DNA of 64,000 nt, taken from NCBI GenBank assembly GCA_949126835.1, contig OX421497.1, forward strand, positions 23,129,612 to 23,193,611. The letters run 5' to 3'. The position numbers and the translations under genes were made by a program. Shown in pieces: positions 1-13,800 of this stretch. The notes under the pieces were generated by a model. The model searched no databases, was not told the DNA's origin, and was given only the letters and a program-made list of their open reading frames with translations. Positions within the stretch are counted from its first letter, which is position 1. Every line of letters begins with the position of its first letter. The stretch comes from Anisus vortex (Eukaryota > Mollusca > Gastropoda > Planorbidae).

Positions 1-84
1 TGAGTTACTTGAAGAAAAACCAAGGACCATGTACCAATAAGTTTTATTTTGGTAATCTAGAAGAGAATAAATGTGCAGACGTAC

Positions 85-1882
85 CTGTCCCCATGCACCT
101 GAGTACATATCAAACTCAGATTCTAAAGCCTTGCGTGGAAATGAAGGAAGTTTGGTCAACTCTTCATGGAGAAAACACACATGATTTTGGAGCTTAAATG
201 AAAAAACAAAAAATATTTATTTGTATTTGTTGAAAATGATTAAAAACAATTTTTCTCATATTAGAAAAATAGAAAATATTTGTTCAGTTGAGCTACCTGG
301 TGATTTGATGTGTTCTTCATGACAGCTTGCAGCAGTAAAACTTTTCCAACTTCAACAAACTTGAGTAAAAATACCTGGAAAAATAAAATATAAGAATGTG
401 TGGTCTAAAAAAGAAAAGGCTAAATTGAATTTATAGTACTTTAGCCTCTGTTAGGCATCCAATATGTTTCTTTGTAATAACTGTAAAAATATGAATGTAT
501 TACCCTTCTTTGTAATAACTGTACAAATATGAATGTATTACCCTTCTTTGTAATAACTGTACAAATATGAATGTATTACCCTTCTTTGTAATAACTGTAA
601 AAATATGAATGTACTACCCTTCTTTGTAATAACTGTACAAATATGAATGTATTACCCTTCTTTGTAATAACTGTAAAAATATGAATGTATTACCCTTCTT
701 TGTAATAACTGTACAAATATGAATGTATTACCCTTCTTTGTAATAACTGTAAAAATATGAATGTACTACCCTTCTTTGTAATAACTGTACAAATATGAAT
801 GTACTACCCTTCTTTGTAATAACTGTAAAAATATGAATGTACTACCCTTCTTTGTAATAACTGTACAAATATGAATGTATTACCCTTCTTTGTAATAACT
901 GTACAAATATGAATGTATTACCCTTCTTTGTAATAACTGTACAAATATGAATGTATTACCCTTCTTTGTAATAACTGTACAAATATGAATGTACTACCCT
1001 TCTTTGTAATAACTGTACAAATATGAATGTATTACCCTTCTTTGTAATAACTGTACAAATATGAATGTATTACCCTTCTTTGTAATAACTGTACAAATAT
1101 GAATGTACTACCCTTCTTTGTAATAACTGTAAAAATATGAATGTACTACCCTTCTTTGTAATAACTGTACAAATATGAATGTATTACCCTTCTTTGTAAT
1201 AACTGTAAAAATATGAATGTACTACCCTTCTTTGTAATAACTGTACAAATATGAATGTATTACCCTTCTTTGTAATAACTGTACAAATATGAATGTATTA
1301 CCCTTCTTTGTAAAGCTAAAGAAGCATCTTCTGGGTTCATGTGCACTAAGCTTAGCTGAGGGTAAAAGTTTCTACGGAAAAAGTAAAAATCTCTGACATA
1401 GGCGTTGTTGCTGTGGATCTGGTCTGGAATAAAGATTTAAACAATGAGCTAAAAAAAAACATTCATCCACAGGTTTTATATCTAAAGAAATAAATTTGTT
1501 CTAATTAGCTTTCAAATGCAGTCTTTTATAGAGTTGTTTAAATTGAATTTGTCTTTATAAATCACCACACATAAATATTATTTCCATGCAGTATCCAATT
1601 ATGAAATGTATGACCCACCACAGAGCTTAGTTACTATAAAGTAGCCTTTGGTATTTAACAGTTTTTCTTACATTGTTATGTGAAGCGATTAAACAAAACA
1701 TTTCAGGATCACTATTTCAGTGCTTTTATTTTCATTACCCAATCATAAAAAATAACTCAATGACAAATATGACAATAATATTTACGTGTTTTTGTGTCCA
1801 CCAAAAAATGGCAATGATGCTGGTCTTCTGGAATATTAAAAAACTCCAAACTTTCTTGCAAGATTTGGTAAAACTGTGTGTC
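85..1882 (-). CDS. unc80: unc80 coding exons 42-45 (residues 2117-2251), last exons in window
   Basis: Exons at 1786-1882, 1302-1423, 297-374 and 85-192. Blocks: DTQFYQILQESLEFFNIPED, IHSNNAYVRDFYFFRRNFYP-QLSLVHMNPEDASLALQRR, VFLLKFVEVGKVLLLQAVMK, then FLHEELTKLPSFPRKALESE-FDMYSGAWGQ. The alignment ELIQKQVF/LALQRRVF across exons 43-44 fixes the exon 43 donor at 1301/1302, exactly where a 38-bp tandem array begins. Bases 1-84 are intron; the rest of the gene lies left of the window. Confidence 0.95.
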
Positions 1883-4800
1883 CTGAAATGTATTGACAAA
1901 AACTGTCGGTTAAAATCATGCAGACTAAGGCAGAATACACAATAAATACTAACAAAATAAATCTTTGTCACCTCATGAATAGGTAACTGTGAAGGTATAC
2001 TGGATAAATCTGGCCCATGGACTAAAATCTTTTTGGCACTTGCCACACTTGCAGATACCAGAAGATAGGGCTGTTAAAAAACAACAACAGGAAGCTTTGT
2101 TTAAATCAATAAAACAATTATTTGTCAAAATAATACAAATATCTTTTATGAATTATGTAAAAAGTTGTTGAAGGGTTAACAGAATAAAATCTTACATCAC
2201 ACTGTTCTTTTTTCAATGTTTGTTTCAAATCTTTGAAATATATCCCTTCTACACTTGGAATACACTGAGGAAACAAGTACACAACTTTCATGTAGATAAA
2301 TAAATCAAACATGGTCAACTTCAAAGTTATTGATTAGTCAGTGCACTTAGAACTGATGTAAATTCTTATAATCTAATAGAAATATTTACCAGCCAGAGAA
2401 GAGACAAAGCTCCAGAAATGGCATCCTGCCCTCCTTCACATGGTGTTCTAACATAGAACATGATGTAGCCAATCTAGAATTTAAAACTTAGGTCAAACAT
2501 ACGACAGCAAATGTGTGTTCCTATACTAAGGTAAATTACAATAAATTCAACATCAGAAAATGTGTGTTCCTATAATGAAAGGAAATAACAATAAATTCAA
2601 CAGTTTAACATACAACAGTAAACTTGTGTCCCTATGATGAAAGGAAATAACAATAAATTCAACAGTTTAACATACAACAGTAAACTTGTGTCCCTATAAT
2701 GAAAGTAAATAACAATAAATTCAACAGTTTAACATACAACAGTAAACTTGTGTCCCTATGATGAAAGTAAATAACAATAAATTCAACAGTTTAACATACA
2801 ACAGTAAACTTGTGTCCCTATAATGAAAGTAAATAACAATAAATTCAACAGTTTAACATACAACAGTAAACTTGTGTCCCTATAATGAAAGTAAATAACA
2901 ATAAATTCAACAGTTTAACATACAACAGTAAACTTGTGTCCCTATGATGAAAGGAAATAACAATAAATTCAACAGTTTAACATACAACAGTAAACTTGTG
3001 TCCCTATAATGAAAGTAAATAACAATAAATTCAACAGTTTAACATACAACAGTAAACTTGTGTCCCTATGATGAAAGTAAATAACAATAAATTCAACAGT
3101 TTAACATACAACAGTAAACTTGTGTCCCTATAATGAAAGTAAATAACAATAAATTCAACAGTTTAACATACAACAGTAAACTTGTGTCCCTATAATGAAA
3201 GTAAATAACAATAAATTCAACAGTTTAACATACAACAGTAAACTTGTGTCCCTATGATGAAAGGAAATAACAATAAATTCAACAGTTTAACATACAACAG
3301 TAAACTTGTGTCCCTATAATGAAAGTAAATAACAATAAATTCAACAGTTTAACATACAACAGTAAACTTGTGTCCCTATAATGAAAGTAAATAACAATAA
3401 ATTCAACAGTTTAACATACAACAGTAAACTTGTGTCCCTATGATGAAAGGAAATAATAAATTCAACAGTTAAAACGTACAACAGAAAACATGTTTCCCTA
3501 TAATGAAAGGAAATAATAAATTCAACGGTTAAACAAACATCAGAAATTGTGTGTTTCTATAATGAAAGGAAATAACAATAAATTCCACAATTACTCACCA
3601 GGTAATTGAAGATAGAGTGAGCTGCCTGTGCAGGCATTTGAGGGAAATACAAAATCAATTTTCGTAACAGGAACATCAACTCCTCCTGAAATGTCAAGCA
3701 AGTAAGTGATGTTGTTTCAAACAAAAAAGTTTGGGTTAAAGAGTATTTCCAAAGAAAATAGAAACAATGAGCACAGACCTGTCTATCTTTAACTGTAAGT
3801 TTTTCCAAAAAATGTCTGAGAAAAAGGATGGGGTCATCCACAATACAATCCCATATCACCTTGTTGGCCACTTCAGCAACTGCAATAGACATTTTTTAAA
3901 CATGACTAAAACAATATTACTTAAATAAATTTACTTTTTGCAATTATGATGAATAAGGTTATATTAAAAAGAATATTTATTTACACACAGCAAGAAAACA
4001 ACAAAGAATAGAAACAGAAACTATTGATTCGCAAACTAAATGAGCGAGTGTGACAATAGTTTCAAATACTTTGACTATTTTATAAGGCTGGCTATTCCAT
4101 ATAGGCAAACTAACACCAGCGACTTACACCTAGAATCAATTGAGACAGAAAAAAAATGTAGATGGGAAAAGCCCATACGGTCACTTGACTTTTATGTATT
4201 TTTCAAGTGCAAAAATATTAATACTGGACTGAAGTAAAGATTTTGTTACAGCCTAATTTTACACTAGCAGATGAACCAGTTTATATTTTGACATTAGTAT
4301 ATTACAACCAACCCTTTTGGTTTTAACAGTAACAAGTAACATTCAATAGATCCCTTAATTTTATATAAATTTGAAGTCTATATATTTTGTGTTAGTTCAT
4401 GCTTACCAGACACCCCATCAGCATTGACATCATGATCATCCAACAAGTGGAGCACTGGTAGAACAGCTGCACAGATGCAAGATGGGAAAATAGACTGGGC
4501 GGTCTGCAGGTGATGACCATGTTCCAGTCTGTCTTCATCTCCTGGGAAAGAAACGTTAGTTTGGTGACAGACTACTTTATAAGCAGCCTACAAAGTGACA
4601 TATTCATATCACAAGTACACAATTCAAATTATTGTCAAAAACAAACTAAAAGCAAAAAAAATATCAGTAAGCTTGGTTCAATGGTTTAAGACTGGTATCA
4701 ATATCCAAAGATTCTCAAAACCCTAGACTGCAAATGATTCTATTTCTGGAGGTTGCTCATGAACTGTCACCTGTTCTTGACAAAACCTGGCAAAAATAGG

Positions 4801-7800
4801 GGGGGGGGGGGACAAAACACCCAAGCATTGTCTTAGCTCTATTACTGTAATTACTTTTTGTATCACATAAAATGTGTATGTCTACCAAACAAGGGGGAGG
4901 TTGTAATGTACAACTGTGCTGTTTTCATTATGTTGGGAAACTGCTACCCCAATAATTCATGCTGCCGTGCTAATGGTTTGGGCAAAGTCCCCATTGATGT
5001 ATGGTGGGAAGGAAATTTGTTTTGTTTTGTTTACAAAATGACCCAGATATTAATTGGGACAAAAATTGTCTTGTTCGAGCTTATCTAGCAATTAAAATTA
5101 CTTATAAAAACAGATTGACCATGTGCCATATTTAAACTCCAACTGCCTCCAGGACAGAGTCTAAGAATACAATTTTTTTATATTTACATGAAAAGTACAC
5201 ATACCTTTAAATGGCAAAAAATAATCGTTACATATTTACATTAGAAATTACTGCAATAAAGATAAATTTCATTAAAAAAATGAGTTTCTTGTAACCCTGA
5301 TTTAACTAGGATTAAATGGCAATACAATTAAAATTTTATTACTTTTAGACTTTTATAATACTCCTTTAATTTTTTTAAGGCCTATCAGTCATTAAATATT
5401 TATTTAACTATAATGACATATTATTCTACTTGAATGTCTATTTCAATTCAACTGAACACAGTAAATTGGTGTTGTTTTTTACGTATAGATTAGATTTTTT
5501 TAAATTAACTGATTACATATTTCAGTGACCTAAAAAGAAAGGTTCTTTTTAAAACTTTTATTTTTTACGATTCATTAAAAAAAGTGTTCGCATAATTATT
5601 TTAATTAAAATGTACAAACAAAATATACTAATTTTAACACAAGTTTTGGTTTATTTTCAAGCTACCAAAAAATAGAATGCTATAAACTAGAACATCAGTT
5701 TTTCTTTCTTATATATAAATGTTTTTCGATGTATTTTTGAGTCCTGGAACACTTAACAACAAAATAGTTTATAGGACTGTGGTTACGGTAATGTTCTTGT
5801 GATTTATTTTATGTTCATTTTAAAAAAACACAGTTCATAGAAGCTGACCTAGGCTCTTAAAACTTTCCTTTTTTATATCCAGATTTGTATAGTTCTGTAT
5901 CTGAATTAAAGTTATGCTAAGATAGGCTTTGATTTGTTAAAACTCCAGTAAAGATAGCTACAAAGTCTGTTCCTAAAACCTTTTTTTTAAAGTAGATATT
6001 TTGACAGATTTTAAATTAAAATGTCAGTGGTAACATAATTAGCCAACAACATTATGTAAGTAACTTATGCCCTAATGTTAGAGGCAATGATAATGTTTCA
6101 ACAATGACCATTTGATAGTAATAGTGATAAAGTAAAGCACCCTTTGGACTAAACTGATCCATAGGTCCGTTAAAGCAGCGTTCACCAATTTCTGTGGCCA
6201 CTGCAAACTAAGGGATTGTGTGACCAGCACAATGCCCTGCCTCCTTTTTTTTTTACCCCACCTAATGTCAGGTAGCTGGGTAGACTCAGGGACACCCTCC
6301 AGTTCCGGGAACAAATCCTAGCCTTCACCAGGATTTGAGCTCAGAACCTTCAGTATGCCAACTGAATGAGCTGTCCCTCCACCACTGTGCCCCATTGAAA
6401 AACTTAGAATTTATCTTTAAAAAAACTTAGAATTTATCTTTAAAAAAACTTAGAATTTATCTTTAAAAAAACTTAGAATTTATCTTTAAAAACACAAAGC
6501 TATTTTTTATCCTACATAAAAAAAAACTATTATGGACATAAAATTGATAAAAAAAAAAATTTTTTAAATATAGAACAAAAATGCTATGAAAGGTACATAA
6601 AAACAACCTTTTTTTAAATGGTGAATTTTGTTTGGTCATCCCTAATGAAATGAAACTATTTCAATGAAGTAATAATGGACACTGAAACAAAAAATGGCTG
6701 TAAAAATGTATTTGCTAGTCTCTTTTTAAAACTATCAGTTTGTATGTACAACAGAGACATATTTACTTAGTCCTTGGTATACAAAGGAAAAACATGGAGC
6801 AAAATCAATATTCAATCCATGCACTGTACTTATAGTAAAATGTACATATTATACTGAATGAATGAGATAATCATACATTACATCTTTATAATTAAATAGG
6901 TTTAAAAATGTGGTTATTATAACTAAATGATAGAAGAAACATGTGTAATAAGTATATATTTCAATAATAGATACTTCTAGCATTGATAGATAAAGTTAGT
7001 TAATCTTTGATAGATATAAGGAATTATGAAGTGTATGTATAAATCAGGGTCACAACAACTCCATTAATATAGATGAATAAGGATTGCTTAGGAACTTGTG
7101 ATGGTTTACTATACAGGGGAAAAATAACATTGTGGGGAGCTTGGTAAAGGGATAACAACAAAAAAAACACAAAAGGATGAACAATTTGATATCATATTTC
7201 TAAGTCTTAGTAATAACTCTTATTGAATCTTATCTTACCATAACAATTCAATATCATATTTGTAAGTCTTAGTAGTAACTCTTATTGAATCTTATCTTAC
7301 CATAACAATTCAATATCATATTTGTAAAGTCTTAGTTGTAACTCTATTGAATCTTATCTTACCATAACAATTCAATATCATATTTGTAAAGTCTTAGTTG
7401 TAACTCTATTGAATCTTATCTTACCATAACAATTCAATATCATATTTGTAAAGTCTTAGTTGTAACTCTATTGAATCTTATCTTACCATAACAATTCAAT
7501 ATCATATTTGTAAAGTCTTAGTTGTAACTCTATTGAATCTTATCTTACCATAACAATTCAATATCATATTTGTAAAGTCTTAGTTGTAACTCTATTGAAT
7601 CTTATCTTACCATAACAATTCAATATCATATTTGTAAAGTCTTAGTTGTAACTCTATTTAATCTTATCTTACCCTAACTCATGAGCTCCAATGTTTGTGT
7701 CAATGAATTTCTCAGCTTAATTTAAAAGTGATTTGATGTAACAAAATAGTCCTAAATTGGTATAATTACCTTGAAACTAAAGTGTATATCTTATCTTAGA

Positions 7801-10800
7801 AACATTATAATTGTCTAATAATGAGATTCCCTTTTCAATAAGAAACAATTGCTGAGTGCACTGGTTAATAACTAAATGAAATATTATAGGTAAATAAAGT
7901 TTCTATATAAACTTAAGTTTGTATAAACAAAGCAACGTGTGCTGATTAAAAAAAAATTATTGACAAGATAATGTACAAACTTGTAAAATGTTTGACAAAT
8001 TTTTGTAAGATAAATTTTTGATGAAATGCAATTTAGGTTTTCTTGATATTCTGTGTGTAGCATGCAGCATGGTTGGAGATTTAAACTTGTTTTTTTTTAT
8101 GTTACACTCAGTTTGTATTTTGCAAATTCTAAACATGCGTTCTAGACACAATCTTACATAATATAGTGAAATAAATTGTAGCGGTTTTACAATACAGAAA
8201 AATGTTATACATTTTTTTTTTATCTAGACAGGTAAACCAATGAACAAGAAATCTTTATTAGGATGTAACTTAATTTAATTGCATACATTTTGTTTCCAGT
8301 AAATATAATAAGTGAACAGGTTAAAAGACTAAAAAAACAAACAATATGTTTTAATGTTTGCCCAGTTTTCAACATTTTGTTAGGGTAAATACTTCTCTAG
8401 GATGTCAGACTTTTAGCACCATGCAGAATTTTATGCCAGATAGATTATTAAAGTAGCTTATTACTGCATTCTATTAAAATTAATTTTTCAAACAAACTTT
8501 TTAGGCTAACATTATATGTTGTTGTTTTTTTTACTAACTTTTTACTGCATGCAATTAAAGTACTGTCCATGCTAACTATTGCATACCATCATTTTATTAA
8601 ACCTACTCAATGCTTTTAACAAAAACATTAGAAGGCCCATGAAAATATACTTCACTATGACAACTTACATCTGGTAATAAAACAATACCATATCTTACAA
8701 TCTCAGCCTACAATTACTTTTCTTAGAAAAAAATAATCTCAAACAAAAATTATTGTTTTCTCGGTCCATCATTGAATACTTTAAACAAAATCTAGATCTA
8801 AGCCCAAACGCATTTTTTTTTACCTTTAAAGTATTTAGCAGAATCCCAAATATCACCTAGTAATTATTGAAATTAAATCTCAAATGTGACAAAAAGATAA
8901 CCAAAACTGAAGTCAAAAAGATATTTTGATAGTTAAATTATTTAATGATTGAAATCTACATGCTTCAGTAGGCATACCTACTTGATACAATTTTTATGTC
9001 CAACTTTTCAGTCTTTTCTTTTATTGACATTTTATTAAAACGCTTTTTTTAGTTCTCTACACTATTCAAATTATATTCTTTTTTTGAAAACCCAGTCTTG
9101 ATAGATTATACTATTATGTTTTACCATAGAGGACTATACTACAATACTTATTTATTGCAATGAAAATAAAGTTTTTATGATTTTGCAAAATTTTTTTCTA
9201 CTAGTAAGATAGTTTGATGAAATTAAATGAACTTTTCATTCAAGAACTTAATTTAAAGACTAAAAGCCAATCTAAGAACAAAACAAAATTTTACTACCTT
9301 CTGCGGCTAGTCTACCCCAATGTAGACTGCCGTTTCGCCAGGACATACTGCGGCTTTGGTTATTGGCCCGATTGGTAGGGGCCAATGACACCCGTCTTGC
9401 CGCCAATGTCATCTCTTCCTGCACAACTGTCAGACATGTCCAAACAAGCAAACAATGGCACAAAATTTACACAAGCTGAGAGGAACCCGCACTGGCAAAA
9501 AGAGACTTATAAATCTGATCTGCTAGACGACCGTCCCAATCTGAGGAAACATGCTCATCTTTGCTGCCTTCTTCTTGGGGAGAGTATTTATTTATTCTAT
9601 GTTTAGCAAATCTAATGTTAAAAAGAACCCAGATATCTACCCATTATTTACCCAATGCCTCATATTTCAGAAAAGCATGTTTATTGTGTTGCTTTCAAAA
9701 GTTAAAAATTCAGTTTGAAAGATGAATTAAGCTGGGATAGGTATTATAAACCAAAATTTATTTGAAGTAAAACAAAAAAAAACTAATTTAAAATTTTAGT
9801 GGACAAATTAAAATTAGGTTTTGAAACACTTTAGCAAATGAAAAAAAGAGTTCTGAAAGTTCCAGTAAACAAATAAAAAACGGGAGGTTGACTATTCAAA
9901 GACTTGCATGTACTGCACTGAAAGGGAAATGCGTCTGCTTTTGTTGGGTGTAAATCATGTCACTTTTCACCAGTGCGCGCTGTAAGAGAGATGGTGACTG
10001 AATGGTTAAAAGAGATTATAAAACAAATGTTATCACAGGAGTAATTGGGTAGAGGGTGGGGGGAACAAAATAAAAAAAAAAGATTTAATCGAAGTGTATT
10101 ATTAGGTTAGTAGTTGTGCTCAGGTCAATGACATTATGTTATAGATCTAAACAGTTACAGGTACAGTGATTTAAGCTTGTCCTAAGTATCATTACATAAA
10201 CTATACACCATTTCAAATAAAACCCAGTACATAAACTATATACCATTTCAAATATAACCCAGTACATAAACTATATACCATTTCAAATATAACCCAGTAC
10301 ATAAACTATATACCATTTCAAATATAACCCACTACATAAACTATATACCATTTCAAATATAACCCAGTACATAAACTATATACCATTTCAAATATAACCC
10401 AGTACATAAACTATAAACCATTTCAAATATAACCCAGTACATAAACTATAAACCATTTCAACTATAATCCAGTATAAATTTAAAAATGTATGTAAAAGTA
10501 CTAAGGCTAAATAGACTTTTATCTAGAAGCAAAATATTCTAAAAATAGAACTTGTACTCCAAATATGTATTTCAATATAATACTAGCAATCTTACAAAAT
10601 AAATAAATAAAAAGGAAAAAACATTAAGGGTCTCTCAAAAAGGTCGGACTTTTTTTTTAATGGATGAACTTTTTCTTTCTCACTCCAACTTTCATTAGAC
10701 AGTTCATACGAGTTAACAAATCCTGATAAACATTTAGTTCAACTGACCAGCTTAACTTGAAGTAGTTTTTACAATGAGAACCTTGTATTTTTTATTCAGT

Positions 10801-13800
10801 GTTTTTAATACACAAAGAACTATAGTATATACATACAAAGTAAAACTTTAAATGTCTTAGTGCATAGACCAGACCTCAGCTATGTTGTAAAATAAAACTG
10901 ATTTTCTTACTGAAAATGCTAAAAGAAGATGAGAAAAGCCCCAACATAAGACAAAATCTAAAACATTCACACTAAGTTCTGTCCGACAAATTTGAGAGGC
11001 CAGCGATATGAGAAAGCTTTGCAAGATCACAATATTCACATCTAATATATACAGTGATGAGATGTTGCTATATTTAGAACAAGCTTTTCATAAGTCTGGA
11101 GCTGATGACATTTGAAGTCTCTTGGAATTTGTTAGTTGGTCATCATTCTTATGTTGTTTATTGCATGATTTTAGTTTTATTTTTAATGGATATTAAACAT
11201 GTAGAGCTGTATAATATAGTATAAATAGCCAACTATAACTGAGCAGCTAAATGATTAGGATTTGTCAAACAATCAAGGTTAGGATTAATTTAAGTATATG
11301 TTTTAGCCATGGTACTGAGCTATCCTCACAATTTGCATATTAAAGGTTGTTCAATGGATAAATAATAAAGGCATTAAATACAAAGCTAGCATTATATGTG
11401 CATGGAAGTAATTGTCAATTATGTTACAATGTAACCATGCACATTTTCTTTATGTTCATGTACAACTTGTATAGGTTGGTTAAAAAAAAAAATTTGAACA
11501 TTAACAAGAAATTTCCCATTTACTGAACTTTAGATATGTAAATGAATAGAAATTATGAAGACATACTCCATGCACTAAAAGCACTAAGTTTATAGTTTAT
11601 AGTCACTTTACTTTATATTTCTTTATTACCTGTTCGTTTTACGTTGAACGATTTAGCTATTTAAATTAGAATGCCCGTACAGAGCTAACTAAATAAACAC
11701 AGTGGTCAATGTCATGAGCTTCAACTTGTGCGTGTGTGTTCTATTTATATTGTGGGATTGAACAAGCTGCCAGCCCTTACCCTCCTCGTGGCCTTCATCT
11801 CCGTGATGCAGTGAAGGTTCATAGGCTGCTAACTGAGTTATAGGCACTGTGGTCATGGGGAAATTCTCCCTCCCTATCCTCTTTCTCTCCTCCTCAGCCA
11901 GAAGTGCCCTGCGAATCATTTCCTGCTGCTGCTTGCGACGGGTGGTGGTTGCAGTGACTAAAGATTTCTAAATAAATAACACAGGTGTCCAAAAGTAGAT
12001 ATAGTATGGTATAATAATCAATATGTATAAATAATTTCCTTAATAATAATATAATAATAATGGTTATTTATATAGCACTTCTATCCATGCTATTTTAGCA
12101 TGCTCAGTGCGCTCTAGAAGATTATTACGTCCTCTAGTCCCAAAACTCCTGCAGGGTGGCAGGGATCGGTCGGTGGCAGGGATAGAACCCGCGGCGTGTC
12201 AGTTGGTTTTTGGTTGACAGTCTGATGAATTAGCCCCAGGACCAGCCGGATTCACAAGATATACACCTGGGTTCTTATACTAAATCCTTTAAAAATTCTA
12301 AAACTTAAAAAAAAATTCCAAAACCTATTTTCATCCGCATGTGTGCAATTTCTTAATGTAAACTGGCAGCTTATATAGGTAGTCTAAATTAAAAAATGTT
12401 TAAGGATGTTTTTAAACTACTTATTTAAGTAAAAAAAACATGACAGGAGTTTGTTTAATGACTTCTTAATTTAACTACATGATTCACTTTTTGACCAAAA
12501 AAAAAATTTGTGTTAGTATGTTTCAGTCTGTTTTGTCCACTTTAGTAAAATTCTCAAACTTTCCGGTGGTAATTTTTCCCAAACCTTTCAAAACTTTCCC
12601 AAACCTCAAAAATCAAGTCAGTTTTTGCTGAACTTTCACAAACCATATGAACCGCGATAGACTGAAAGGCCTATTGACAGATGAGGACAAAAGTTTAGCA
12701 TATTTAACTCCCCAGGAACATTTTATTTTATACTATCATTCATTCTTGCTGATTTTGTCAATTTTAAATAAACACAGTTTATAAGCCACAGTTTAAAGAT
12801 ACATTTAAATAAGCTCTAACTCTAATGTAAATACAAATAAATGGGGCATCACTAAAAGGAAGGGGCCAAAAATGTAGTCTAGAGTTAATACCCTTTGATT
12901 TTCTTTCATGGCTGTTGTAACAGGCTTTTGAGTTGTTTTGTATGTTGGTTGATCTTATTAATTTTCTTTATTGTAACTTTTGTTAGGGCACAACATGTCC
13001 GCTATTTGTTTTAGAACAAAAATTCTAAATTCAACAGGTGTGTAAACTTAATCTGACAAGAAAAAAGAACTTACAGTCTCCTCCTGATTGACAGTAACTT
13101 CTTCAATATTTGTTTTAAAGTGAGGCATCCATGGAGGGTCCACCACCAGCAGGTTGGGTAAACCGATGGTTGGTGATGGCAAGGTGAAATCAATGCTGGG
13201 TGGTGGAAGCTGAAATGAAATAAGGTTCACAAAGTTGTTTTGTTTTAATGTTAGATTGATTAGCCTATTTAAAACGTGCAATTGGATTAAAAGTTTTTTT
13301 TATACATTAACAAATGGGATGCAACCCCACGGAATGGTACTGAAGTCGGCAAAATAGGATATTTAATTTTAGGTATTGAGTTAAACCTAATTCATTTACC
13401 TACATATTGGTGAAAAAATCTTTAAAATCCATTAATTTGTTCAAAAGTTATTCTAAATAACATAAGTAAAGGTAAGGGAAGTCCTTTTGGAGAAAAATGA
13501 AAAATAAAACAGTACCGATTTTTTTAAATTTAGCATTGCAACAGATAATTAATTATTTCCAGGACAAACAAATATTAACCAATCGTCATGAAATTTAACA
13601 AACATAATCATAATGCAAGCTGTTGAAGTTTTAAATGCTTTAAGTAATATTGATTATATTTTTAATCAATTTAATGTTTAAGGACATTTTGCGTGATTTT
13701 ATACAAAAGCTGCATAAAAACATATTTTTGAGTAATTTCTAAAAGTCATTTTAGCTTGAAAATTTCACAGCTATAAGTTAAGGCATTCAACATTACAAAT

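Larger units (their letters stand above)
4542..9297. other. Large unc80 intron (exons 35-36), 4.8 kb
   Basis: AT-rich intron containing a poly-G run at 4800-4811, a SINE copy (6141-6395), a 22-bp array (6398-6490) and a 62-bp array (7182-7680). The flanking exon phases agree without any extra exon, so none is required, but a cassette exon cannot be excluded. Otherwise I recognise nothing. Confidence 0.7.

Noticed and set aside
468..1313. CRISPR-like array
   Set aside because: Units are contiguous 38-bp copies with no unique spacers, in a spliced eukaryotic gene. It is a minisatellite.
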